Positions 1 through 6,584 of a stretch of 64,000 nt of DNA are shown here, in pieces (position 1 is the first letter of the stretch; every line of letters starts with the position of its first letter). The DNA is taken from assembly GCF_902813185.1 (NCBI RefSeq), contig NZ_LR778301.1:682001-746000 (forward strand), in the 5' to 3' direction. This DNA comes from Denitratisoma oestradiolicum. Lineage in GTDB: Bacteria; Pseudomonadota; Gammaproteobacteria; Burkholderiales; Rhodocyclaceae. A program made the translations under genes and the position numbers. The notes below the pieces were generated by a model that worked only from the letters and a program-made list of their open reading frames with translations, was not told where the DNA came from and ran no database searches.

Positions 1-207
1 CACGGCGGCGGCGTACTCACCATCAGCATCGAGGAGCCGGAGCCAGGCTGCTTGTTCCTGCGTTTCCGCTATGAAACCCTGTTCGCCTCGGGCCATGAGG
101 CCGAGGACGCCGCCTACGGTGAATTCCTGCGTCAGGCTTACGAGGCAGCCGACATCGACACCGTGCAGTGGATCAGGTCGTTAGCGGAGGCGGTCGCCCG
201 CCATTAG
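1..207 (+). CDS. C-terminal fragment of a probable AtaL-like (DUF1857) SRPBCC protein
   Basis: An open frame runs in from the left edge and stops with TAG at 205-207, giving the last 68 residues of a protein. The tail reads ...LTISIEEPEPG...LFLRFRYET..., then a helix ending in ADIDTVQWIR. This matches my memory of the C-terminal strand and long helix of the AtaL-like/DUF1857 branch of the START/SRPBCC lipid-binding fold, in which an IDTV+xIREL helix closes the pocket. The N-terminal half and the start lie outside the window. The gene is convergent with the next one, with 8 bases between stops. The family call rests on recalled motif similarity only and no ligand can be suggested. Confidence 0.6.
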   Translation, partial: HGGGVLTISIEEPEPGCLFLRFRYETLFASGHEAEDAAYGEFLRQAYEAADIDTVQWIRSLAEAVARH

Positions 208-215
208 CGCCTGGT

Positions 216-779
216 TCAGCGCCCCAGGCTCTCCCAGCGGCCATCGGCACCGGCGCAGGCCGCCATGCGCTGGGCCTTGCCGCCACCCTGACGCAGGGCG
301 TATTCCCGGCAGCGCCGCCCATCCTGGGCAAAGTCCCGCTGGGGCATGACTTCATAGCGCATGCCGCTTGTGGGGTTGGTCCACAATACCCGCTGGTTGA
401 TGCGGGCCAGCTCCAGGCTATGCCCAACACAGGCCCGGTCCAGGTCGCCAAAGGCTTCGGCCCCCAGCACGGCGCCGGTGACGGTACCTAACAGAATGGC
501 GATCTCCCGCCCCGCGCCCTGGCCCACCTGGGCACCGATGGCGCCGCCCAGGACTCCACCCAACACGGCGCCCGCCGCACGGGTATCGCAACGGCCAGAG
601 CGTATGCCATAGTCACTTTCCCATTTCTTGCCGGTGTAGCCCTGGTAGTAGGGGTCGTGCTTCTTGCGCCAGCCATGGGCCGGAGCGTGGGCGGGCGGGT
701 CGGCCCAGGCCGAGGTGATGCTGCCCAGGGTGGCGGACAGAGTCAGGACACACAGCAAGGCGGGCAGTTGCCTGGTCAT
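216..779 (-). CDS. Glycine-zipper 2TM envelope protein (17 kDa surface antigen-like)
   Basis: A 187-residue protein starting MTRQLPALLC. The ATG at 779 is preferred over the longer frame because AAGGAAA lies just upstream and a signal peptide follows at once (hydrophobic core about residues 5-22, cleavage near SAWA-DPP). A histidine/proline-rich stretch precedes a glycine-zipper segment (AAGAVLGGVLGGAIGAQVG... and a second GTVTGAVLGAE), the hallmark of Rick_17kDa_Anti/Gly-zipper_2TM outer-membrane or periplasmic proteins. There is no lipobox cysteine in the leader, so it is probably not a lipoprotein. The C-terminal part (YEVMPQRDF, RRCREY) resembles the usual tail of these surface-antigen proteins. 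Its precise role is unknown. Confidence 0.75.
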   Translation of the reverse strand: MTRQLPALLCVLTLSATLGSITSAWADPPAHAPAHGWRKKHDPYYQGYTGKKWESDYGIRSGRCDTRAAGAVLGGVLGGAIGAQVGQGAGREIAILLGTVTGAVLGAEAFGDLDRACVGHSLELARINQRVLWTNPTSGMRYEVMPQRDFAQDGRRCREYALRQGGGKAQRMAACAGADGRWESLGR

Positions 780-820
780 GGCGATTTCCTTGGAATCAAA
801 GGGACGGTCGCCAGCATTGC

Positions 821-1540
821 TCAAGGATAGCGGGCCGTCAATGGGGAAACTTCCTCTGGCGTGATCCATTGCCACTGGCCCGGCGCAAGGCCGGGAGGCA
901 GGGTGAAAGCCCCCACCGCCGAGCGATGCAGGGCCTCCACCCGGTTGCCGGCGGCGGCCACCATGCGCTTGACCTGGTGATAACGGCCGCCTGTGAGGGT
1001 GAGCCGCAGCCGGTGGCTGTCCAGGGCTTCACAGGCGGCGGCCTTGATGGTTTCCGGATCGTCGTGGAGGACGACACCCGTCAGCAGGGCCTTGATCTGG
1101 GCCTCGTCCGCCGGGTGGCGCAAGGTCACCTCATAGACCTTGGGCACCTCCCGGCGCGGCGAGGTGAGGGCATGGATGAACTGGCCGTCATCGGTAAGCA
1201 GCAAGAGGCCCGTGGTGTCCTCGTCCAGCCGGCCCACAGGCTGGACGCCCCGGTTGATCAGAGGCTGGGGCAACAGGGAGAGCACGCCGGAATGGTGGAT
1301 CGGGTTGCGGGAACACTCGTAGCCTGCCGGCTTGTGCAGGGCCAGGTAGGCGCTCGGACGCCAGAGCCACTCTTCCCCATGGACCCGGAAGCGGAAGCCC
1401 TCGGCCTCCACTTCGACAAAAGGGTCGTCCCAGGTCTCGTCGCCCACCGTCACATGTCCATGACGAATCAGGGAACGGCATTCCTTGCGGGAACCAAAAC
1501 CTTGTTGCTGGATCAGGCGTTCGAAGACGAGACGGGGCAT
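821..1540 (-). CDS. rsuA: 16S rRNA pseudouridine(516) synthase
   Basis: A 239-residue enzyme that isomerises a uridine in 16S rRNA during ribosome assembly. An N-terminal S4-type RNA-binding segment (about residues 1-55) is followed by the pseudouridine synthase core. The catalytic motif GRLDEDTTG is at 103-111, with Asp106 the expected nucleophile. HALTSPRREVPK and LTGGRYHQVKRM match the RsuA/RluB/E/F family, and the pattern is closest to E. coli RsuA (VVLHDDPETIK; VEALHRSAVG). The reading frame stays open far upstream, antisense to the TonB receptor gene, but the protein begins at MPRLVFERLI, the usual family N-terminus. Assignment to U516 rather than a 23S site is by similarity. Confidence 0.9.
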   Translation of the reverse strand: MPRLVFERLIQQQGFGSRKECRSLIRHGHVTVGDETWDDPFVEVEAEGFRFRVHGEEWLWRPSAYLALHKPAGYECSRNPIHHSGVLSLLPQPLINRGVQPVGRLDEDTTGLLLLTDDGQFIHALTSPRREVPKVYEVTLRHPADEAQIKALLTGVVLHDDPETIKAAACEALDSHRLRLTLTGGRYHQVKRMVAAAGNRVEALHRSAVGAFTLPPGLAPGQWQWITPEEVSPLTARYP

Positions 1541-1807
1541 GGCGGGCAACGGGGAAAATCGGGGAGGGCGGATGATCCCATACCCGATAGGGTTAATTGG
1601 GACTGTTGTCTGAAAAATACACTTCTGGGTCAGTAAGGGCGCCGTGCACCGGGAGGGACCATGGGGCTGTAGTACCATCCGGCCCACTTTGAGTTGCCCC
1701 GATCCGCTCCCGATGGGCTGCATGAACATGCTGAGGTCGGCAAGTGGCGGACGCAGGGATGGTTCAACGTATACATATAACAAGCAAACACCATGGAGAT
1801 CGAACTT

Positions 1808-4228
1808 ATGGGCCACAAAACCCGACAGCAATTCATGATCCGCGCCATTCCCGCGCTGATCGCCGCCGCCTTTGCCGGCACCGCCGCCACGGCCCATGCT
1901 GCTGGCGAAGCGCTGGAAGAGGTCATCATCACCGCCCAGAAGCGCTCGGAAAATCTTCAGGACGTGCCCATCTCGGTCATGTCCTTCGATGCCAAGGCCC
2001 TGGAGAAGAAAGGCGTCATCACGCTTTCCGACATCAACGATGGTTCCGTGCCCGGCCTGAGCCTTGCCCCCTATCCCGGCAGCAGCGAAATCTTCTTCCC
2101 CACCTTCCGGGGGGTGACGACCAATTCGTCCTTCATCGCCAACCCGAACCCCATCGCCGTGCATGTGAACGGCGTGTATCAATCCCAGCTTGTCGGCCTG
2201 AACAATCCGGCCGCCGACCTGGAGCGGATCGAAGTGCTGAAGGGGCCCCAGGGCGTGATGTCCGGCCGCAACGCCACCGGCGGCGCCCTCAATATCTACA
2301 CCGCCAAGCCCGACCTCTCTGCCTTCGGCTTCAAGCAGCAGATCACCCTGGCCCAGCGGGAGCAGTTTATCTCCAAGACCACGGTCAATGTGCCGGTGAC
2401 CGAAAATCTGGCTGTCAAGATCGCCTATGTGCATAGCTCCCGCGATAACGAAGGCATCAGGAATTCCGCACCCAACGGCGTCAAATTCGGCGAGCGGGAA
2501 GCGGATGCCTGGCGTTTCGATCTGCGCTGGAAGCCCGCCAACAATGTGACGGTGGATTACGGCTACGACTACTCCAAGTCCGAAGGCTATGACACGCCTC
2601 CCCAGTGTCTGCGGGCCGCGCCGAGCTATCTTGCACTGGCGACCTACGATGCTCGTTCCGCCACCTTCGTGAACGGCTGCCGTACCGATCGTCAGGATAG
2701 CCTCTATGGCCCCAGCGGCATCCAGAAAAACCGCAACCAGGCCGAAGGCCACGCCCTGAACATCGAGTGGGAAGCCAGCCCGACCCTGACGGTGCGTTCC
2801 ATCACCGGCTATCGCAAGGTCGACACTTCCAACCAGTACAACTATGGCGCCTATGTGGGCGGCCTGGATGCCCGCGCCGACAGCTACCCGCTGACCATCA
2901 CCGATCCGCTGAATGTGAACGGTGGCGCCAGCATCCAGCTGGGCAGCCCCGCCAAGCTCTACAACGAGGCCTGGTCCCAGGAGTTCCAGTTCCTCGGCGA
3001 TGTGAGCAAGACCTTCAAGTACACCGCCGGCGTCTTCTTCGCTTCCGAAAAGGGCAACCAGCATTCTGGTCCCAACCTCGGCATGAACCTGACCGGTGGC
3101 GGTGGTGCGTCAAATGTCGACTTCATCATGGTGGACAACAAGGGCATCCACTCTTCCAAGCTCGACTCCTGGGCGGTCTTTGGCCAGTTGAACTGGACCC
3201 CGGACATCCTGGAGCAGAAGCTGGAAATCGTCCCCGGCATCCGCTTCACCAAGGACCATCGCCGTGTCGTCGGCTATAACACCGGCTGGACCACGGGCTA
3301 CATCACCATGCCTACTGGCGCCAGCAGTGCCATGCTGCTCGCTGCGCCCTTCTCCATCGCCGCACCGGGCGTAGGCTTCGCCAGCGCTGCTGCTGAGCGC
3401 CGCTATTCCCAGACCACCCCGGCCCTGTCCCTAAATTACCACGTCAACAAGGGCGTGATGACCTACCTGAAGCTCTCCAAGGGCTTCACCGCAGGTGGCT
3501 TTGACCAGGTATCCGGTGGGGCGAGCGCGGCCGGTTTCGTCAAGGGCTTCGACCCCGAAACCATCAAGTCCGTCGAACTGGGCATGAAGGGCGAGTTCAT
3601 GGATCGCCGTCTGCGGACCAACATGGCCCTGTTCCAGAGCAAGTTCGACAACGAGCAGAAGTCCGTGTTCAACGGCATTGCGGGCTGGGCGACCCAGAAC
3701 GTCGGCGGCTCCACCTACAAGGGCTTCGAGTTCGACCTGACGGCCCGGGTGACGGATGATTTGCGCGCCTCCTTCAGCTACGCCACCCTGAGTCATCACT
3801 ACGACAAGTGGATCGATCCCTCCACCCAGACGGATGTGACCAACCGGCGCAAGCTGATCGTGCCGAAGAACGACGCCACCCTGACCCTGGATTATCGCTT
3901 CCCCAACCTTGGCCTGCCCGGCAAGCTGGATGGTTCGCTCACCTTCTCCCATCGTGGCGCGACCTCCACGCCGATCAATTTTGACGCCAGCCCCAACATC
4001 GAGCAGGAGTCCACGGTGCCGTCCTTCAGCGTCGTCAACGCCCGTCTGGCCCTGTCCCGCATCAAGGTGGGTCCTGGCGCCAATGGCGACCTGACGGTGG
4101 CCCTGTGGGGCAAGAACCTGGCCGACAAGAAGTACCTGGTCATGTCCAACCCCGGCTGGACCTCCGCCTGGTCCGGCAACTGGGGCGAGCCCCGCACCTA
4201 CGGCCTGGACCTGATCTACCAGTACTGA
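1808..4228 (+). CDS. TonB-dependent outer-membrane receptor
   Basis: An 806-residue TonB-dependent transporter for energised uptake across the outer membrane. The second ATG (1808) is chosen because GGAG lies 8-9 bases upstream; the ATG at 1793 would add five residues. Order: signal peptide (to about residue 32, ending ATAHAAG), a TonB-box-like/N-terminal segment EEVIITAQKRSENLQDVP typical of this receptor branch, plug domain with VLKGPQGVMSGRNATGG, then a long beta-barrel ending in aromatic LIYQY. The EVIVTAQKR...VPISV subtype is common in sphingomonads and in steroid or aromatic degraders, so the substrate may be an organic compound rather than a siderophore, but nothing here fixes it. It stands alone, with no TonB/ExbBD or uptake genes beside it, and ends in a strong terminator. 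Confidence 0.93.
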   Translation: MGHKTRQQFMIRAIPALIAAAFAGTAATAHAAGEALEEVIITAQKRSENLQDVPISVMSFDAKALEKKGVITLSDINDGSVPGLSLAPYPGSSEIFFPTFRGVTTNSSFIANPNPIAVHVNGVYQSQLVGLNNPAADLERIEVLKGPQGVMSGRNATGGALNIYTAKPDLSAFGFKQQITLAQREQFISKTTVNVPVTENLAVKIAYVHSSRDNEGIRNSAPNGVKFGEREADAWRFDLRWKPANNVTVDYGYDYSKSEGYDTPPQCLRAAPSYLALATYDARSATFVNGCRTDRQDSLYGPSGIQKNRNQAEGHALNIEWEASPTLTVRSITGYRKVDTSNQYNYGAYVGGLDARADSYPLTITDPLNVNGGASIQLGSPAKLYNEAWSQEFQFLGDVSKTFKYTAGVFFASEKGNQHSGPNLGMNLTGGGGASNVDFIMVDNKGIHSSKLDSWAVFGQLNWTPDILEQKLEIVPGIRFTKDHRRVVGYNTGWTTGYITMPTGASSAMLLAAPFSIAAPGVGFASAAAERRYSQTTPALSLNYHVNKGVMTYLKLSKGFTAGGFDQVSGGASAAGFVKGFDPETIKSVELGMKGEFMDRRLRTNMALFQSKFDNEQKSVFNGIAGWATQNVGGSTYKGFEFDLTARVTDDLRASFSYATLSHHYDKWIDPSTQTDVTNRRKLIVPKNDATLTLDYRFPNLGLPGKLDGSLTFSHRGATSTPINFDASPNIEQESTVPSFSVVNARLALSRIKVGPGANGDLTVALWGKNLADKKYLVMSNPGWTSAWSGNWGEPRTYGLDLIYQY

Positions 4229-4252
4229 TCGTCGCGTAGTTCCCGCACCATC

Positions 4253-4283
4253 AAGGGCGGCCCGGAAACGGGCCGCCCTTTTT
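4253..4283 (+). terminator. Rho-independent terminator of the TonB receptor gene
   Basis: A perfect 12-bp inverted repeat (AAGGGCGGCCCG / CGGGCCGCCCTT) with a four-base GAAA loop is followed directly by a T run, 24 bases after the receptor stop codon. No other gene is close enough to use it. Confidence 0.93.
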
Positions 4284-4364
4284 CGTGGAGCGGCAGCCAC
4301 GTCAGGGCAATCGCATGAATGATGAGTAGATCAAAGCAACGTTTTATAGGTCCATCCCCCCAAC

Positions 4365-4436
4365 CGTCGTACCGGCGCAGGCCGGGACCCAGTTTCTGCA
4401 CCAAAAACCTGGATTCCGGCTTGCGCCGGAATGACG
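4365..4436. repeat. REP-like intergenic palindromic element
   Basis: Two 28-base arms at 4365-4392 and 4409-4436 form an imperfect inverted repeat around a 16-base spacer. The right arm, read in reverse, is CGTCATTCCGGCGCAAGCC..., a well-known kind of dispersed palindromic element in proteobacterial intergenic regions. It lies in the 343-base gap between the receptor terminator and crcB; the rest of that gap holds no recognisable gene. Confidence 0.75.
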
Positions 4437-4529
4437 ATGCAGGCCTTGCTCGATATATTGAATGACGAAAGTATTTGTGCGATTGCCCTGCAGCCACGTC
4501 ATCCATCAGCGGCCGGCGCCGGTTGTCGA

Positions 4530-4535
4530 TAAAAT
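4530..4535 (+). promoter_or_regulatory. Possible -10 element for crcB
   Basis: TAAAAT followed by C, about 40 bases upstream of the crcB ATG. No good -35 hexamer is visible. The same hexamer recurs ahead of several other genes in this window, which is the only reason to list it. Confidence 0.25.
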
Positions 4536-4571
4536 CCGGGCTTCCCCTTCCTGGCCGTGCCCGCCCCCGAC

Positions 4572-4955
4572 ATGAACTGGACCGCCCTTGCCGCCATCTC
4601 CCTCGGTGCCACCCTTGGCGCCTGGTTGCGCTGGGGCCTGGGCCTCTGGCTCAACCCCCTGTTCGCCACCGTGCCCCTGGGCACCCTGGCCGCCAACCTC
4701 CTGGGGGGCTATCTGGTAGGGGCTGCCGTCACGATATTCCACATCAACGTGGATCTGTCGCCGGAAGTGCGGCTGCTCGTGGTGACCGGCTTTCTCGGCG
4801 GCCTGACCACCTTTTCCACCTTCTCTGCCGAAGTGGTGGGTCTGATCCGCACCGCCGACTACGGCTGGGCAGTGGCTACCGCCGGCATGCACCTCTTCGG
4901 TTCCCTGCTGATGACGGCCCTGGGCATCTGGACCATCCACCGACTGGCCGGGTAG
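4572..4955 (+). CDS. crcB: Fluoride channel/exporter CrcB (FluC)
   Basis: A 127-residue inner-membrane protein with four hydrophobic segments, the normal size for Fluc channels that let fluoride leave the cytoplasm. Diagnostic parts are the N-terminal GATLGAWLRWGL, the Asn in GTLAANLLGG, and the central break motif GFLGGLTTFSTFS (about residues 73-85) carrying the fluoride-track aromatic and serine/threonine residues. The ATG at 4572 is preferred because it gives the usual MNW-type N-terminus; a GTG at 4557 would add five residues. I see no fluoride riboswitch pattern upstream. It is monocistronic, convergent with the sulfur operon. Confidence 0.93.
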   Translation: MNWTALAAISLGATLGAWLRWGLGLWLNPLFATVPLGTLAANLLGGYLVGAAVTIFHINVDLSPEVRLLVVTGFLGGLTTFSTFSAEVVGLIRTADYGWAVATAGMHLFGSLLMTALGIWTIHRLAG

Positions 4956-5068
4956 TGGGCAACAGGCTTGCCCCCTCCCGGGGATTCGATACGGCTCGCT
5001 CTGCTCGATATGACGGGGTACTCCAGGGCGGCACCGAGGGCTGGCGCCGCGTGCCGCTTTCCCTTGTT

Positions 5069-5106
5069 CCACAGGGATTTCCTGCGGTCAGGACGGCCCG
5101 GCGGGA
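5069..5106 (+). repeat. Dispersed repeat B, copy 1
   Basis: 38 bases that recur at 60847-60884 with a single mismatch (37/38). It lies in the 221-base gap between crcB and the end of cysH. The sequences just upstream of the two copies are also loosely similar, so the true element may be longer on the left. Confidence 0.85.
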
Positions 5107-5135
5107 AAGCTCGCTTTTTACGTGTAAAACCTGAC

Positions 5136-5153
5136 GGGAGCCGTGAGGCTCCC
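5136..5153 (-). terminator. Weak hairpin downstream of cysH
   Basis: A perfect 7-bp stem GGGAGCC/GGCTCCC with a four-base loop lies 24 bases beyond the cysH stop. On the minus strand it is followed, after five bases, by a short T run. This is a plausible but weak transcription stop for the sulfur operon. Confidence 0.4.
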
Positions 5154-5176
5154 AGGCTGGGTCTGGCTACCCTCGG

Positions 5177-5905
5177 TCAGGCCCGGATGACGTGAATACC
5201 GCACTCCTTGGACTCGGGATTTTCCCACCACCAGCGTCCGGCCCGCACATGTTCGCCGACTTCCACGGCCCGGGTGCAGGGGGCGCAGCCAATGCTGGGA
5301 TAGCCCTTGTCGTGGAGCCGGTTGTAGGGAACGTCGTTGCTGCGGATATAGGCCCAGACTTCCCGTTCCGTCCAGTCCGCCAGGGGGCTGAATTTCTCCA
5401 GGCCATTGGCCGTGTCGAACTGCTGCAAGGGCAGGCCGCTGCGGGTTTCCGACTGTTCGGCCCGTAGCCCGGTGATCCAGGCCTTCTTGCCGGCCAGCGC
5501 CCGTTGCAGGGGCTCCACCTTGCGGGCATGGCAGCAGGCCTTGCGCAGGTCTACGGACTCGTAGAAACCGTTGATGCCGTGCTCCCGGGTGAAGGCTTCC
5601 ACCAGTTCGTGGCGGGGGTAGTAGAGGGTCAGCGTGAGGCCGTAGTGGCGACGCAGACGCTGCATCAGATCGTAGGTCTCGCTGGGCAGGCGGCCCGTGT
5701 CGAGGGAGAAAATCTCGATGGGCAGCTTGTCCTTCATGATCAGGTCGGTCAGCACCATGTCCTCGGCCCCCAGGCTGTTGGCCAGGGTGGCCGGCGCGAA
5801 CTCGTCGGCGATCCGCCGCAGCAGTTGATGGGCGGCTTCGGTCTTGGCCTGGAGGGAGGCGATCAGGGCGGGATCGTTGAGGTCGGGGGTCTGATTCGGG
5901 TTCAT
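5177..5905 (-). CDS. cysH: Adenylyl-sulfate (APS) reductase, CysH family
   Basis: A 242-residue cytoplasmic enzyme reducing activated sulfate to sulfite. An adenine-nucleotide alpha-hydrolase-type core (NSLGAEDMVLTDL, SLDTGRLPSETY) is followed by the cysteine pattern CC at 124-125 and CxxC at 207/210, plus the catalytic ECGIH cysteine at 235. The CC...CxxC set binds a 4Fe-4S cluster and is the known mark of APS-using reductases and their Bacillus-type relatives; the classical E. coli PAPS reductase lacks it. APS is therefore the expected substrate. It is the last gene of the minus-strand sulfur operon, but 163 bases containing a dispersed repeat separate it from the DUF934 gene. No obvious Shine-Dalgarno precedes the ATG. 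Confidence 0.93.
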   Translation of the reverse strand: MNPNQTPDLNDPALIASLQAKTEAAHQLLRRIADEFAPATLANSLGAEDMVLTDLIMKDKLPIEIFSLDTGRLPSETYDLMQRLRRHYGLTLTLYYPRHELVEAFTREHGINGFYESVDLRKACCHARKVEPLQRALAGKKAWITGLRAEQSETRSGLPLQQFDTANGLEKFSPLADWTEREVWAYIRSNDVPYNRLHDKGYPSIGCAPCTRAVEVGEHVRAGRWWWENPESKECGIHVIRA

Positions 5906-5919
5906 GGTGATTAACGTGA

Positions 5920-6060
5920 AACAGCGAATTGAAACGGCCGGTCAAACTGTCGAGCGTAGCGAGCCAGCATTGTCACCGCCCCCGGAGAGGGGGAGGCCGG
6001 GAGGGGGTGGGCCTTCCTGCCTTTCGCGTACTTCATGGACCGAGGCGGAAAATTGGCTTC
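5920..6060 (+). repeat. Dispersed repeat A, copy 3 (divergent)
   Basis: Contains TCGAGCGTAGCGAGCC (about 5950-5965), then a G-rich tract and a segment resembling the GGGGTGGG...TTTGCGCATTxxCATC part of the two better copies near 23.7 and 26.3 kb. It fills the gap between the DUF934 gene and cysH. A related inverted core (GGCTCGCTCTGCTCGAT) lies near 4991-5008. The boundaries are approximate. Confidence 0.6.
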
Positions 6061-6068
6061 CATGAGCC

Positions 6069-6584
6069 TTACCTTGCGTCAGGACGGCGGCGGAACAGGG
6101 GTTGGGGGTCCCGGAAGGCGCCCTGGTAGGCGACGCTGAAATCGTCGAAGCCACTCAGGAGTTCTTCCGCCGGGAGTTCGGTGCGAATGGCAAAGGTGTC
6201 GAAGCCAACCCGGTGCAGGTAATGGAGTTGATCCCGCAGGATGTCGCCCATGGCCCGCAACTCGCCCCGGTAGCCATAGCGGGCACGCAGCAGGGTCGCG
6301 GTGGAGTAGCCCCGGCCATCCCGGAACACCGGGAAATGGACGCCGACCACCGGAAAGCGGGCCAGGTCGTCGGCGATGTCGCCCGGCTCATCTTCCGGGC
6401 TCAGCCAGACACCCAGGGTGGGCTGACGCTGGGCCAGGGTCTCGCGCTGGGCCAGCCAGACGGCCAGGGGCACGATGACCGGCTCGGCGGGCACGGCGAC
6501 GGATTCGGGCGTCTCTTCCTCGGCCAGGAACAGGGTCTGCCAGGTGTCCTCGATGATCCGGCGGTCTTTGATCAGCTTAGCCAT
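6069..6584 (-). CDS. DUF934 sulfur-assimilation accessory protein
   Basis: A 171-residue protein of the DUF934 family, whose members almost always sit directly after a CysI-type sulfite reductase in proteobacteria. The recognisable core runs through PLAVWLAQRE, LGVWLSPEDEP, ARFPVVGVHFPVFRDGRGYS and LRARYGYRGELRAMGDILRDQ, with FRRRP near the end. It overlaps the cysI stop by 8 bases and has GAGG upstream, implying translational coupling. Its biochemical role is not established; it is presumed to assist sulfite reduction. Confidence 0.85.
   Translation of the reverse strand: MAKLIKDRRIIEDTWQTLFLAEEETPESVAVPAEPVIVPLAVWLAQRETLAQRQPTLGVWLSPEDEPGDIADDLARFPVVGVHFPVFRDGRGYSTATLLRARYGYRGELRAMGDILRDQLHYLHRVGFDTFAIRTELPAEELLSGFDDFSVAYQGAFRDPQPLFRRRPDAR

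Noticed and set aside
1793..1807. Upstream ATG as the start of the TonB receptor
   Set aside because: It has no ribosome binding site, while the GGAG that would serve the next ATG lies inside this extension.
821..3064. 747-codon minus-strand frame covering rsuA and running antisense through the TonB receptor gene
   Set aside because: Only the last 239 codons match a protein family; the rest mirrors the receptor's codons in a GC-rich genome and has low-complexity composition.
4456..4571. Fluoride riboswitch ahead of crcB
   Set aside because: I could not find the expected conserved core of the crcB motif in this stretch.
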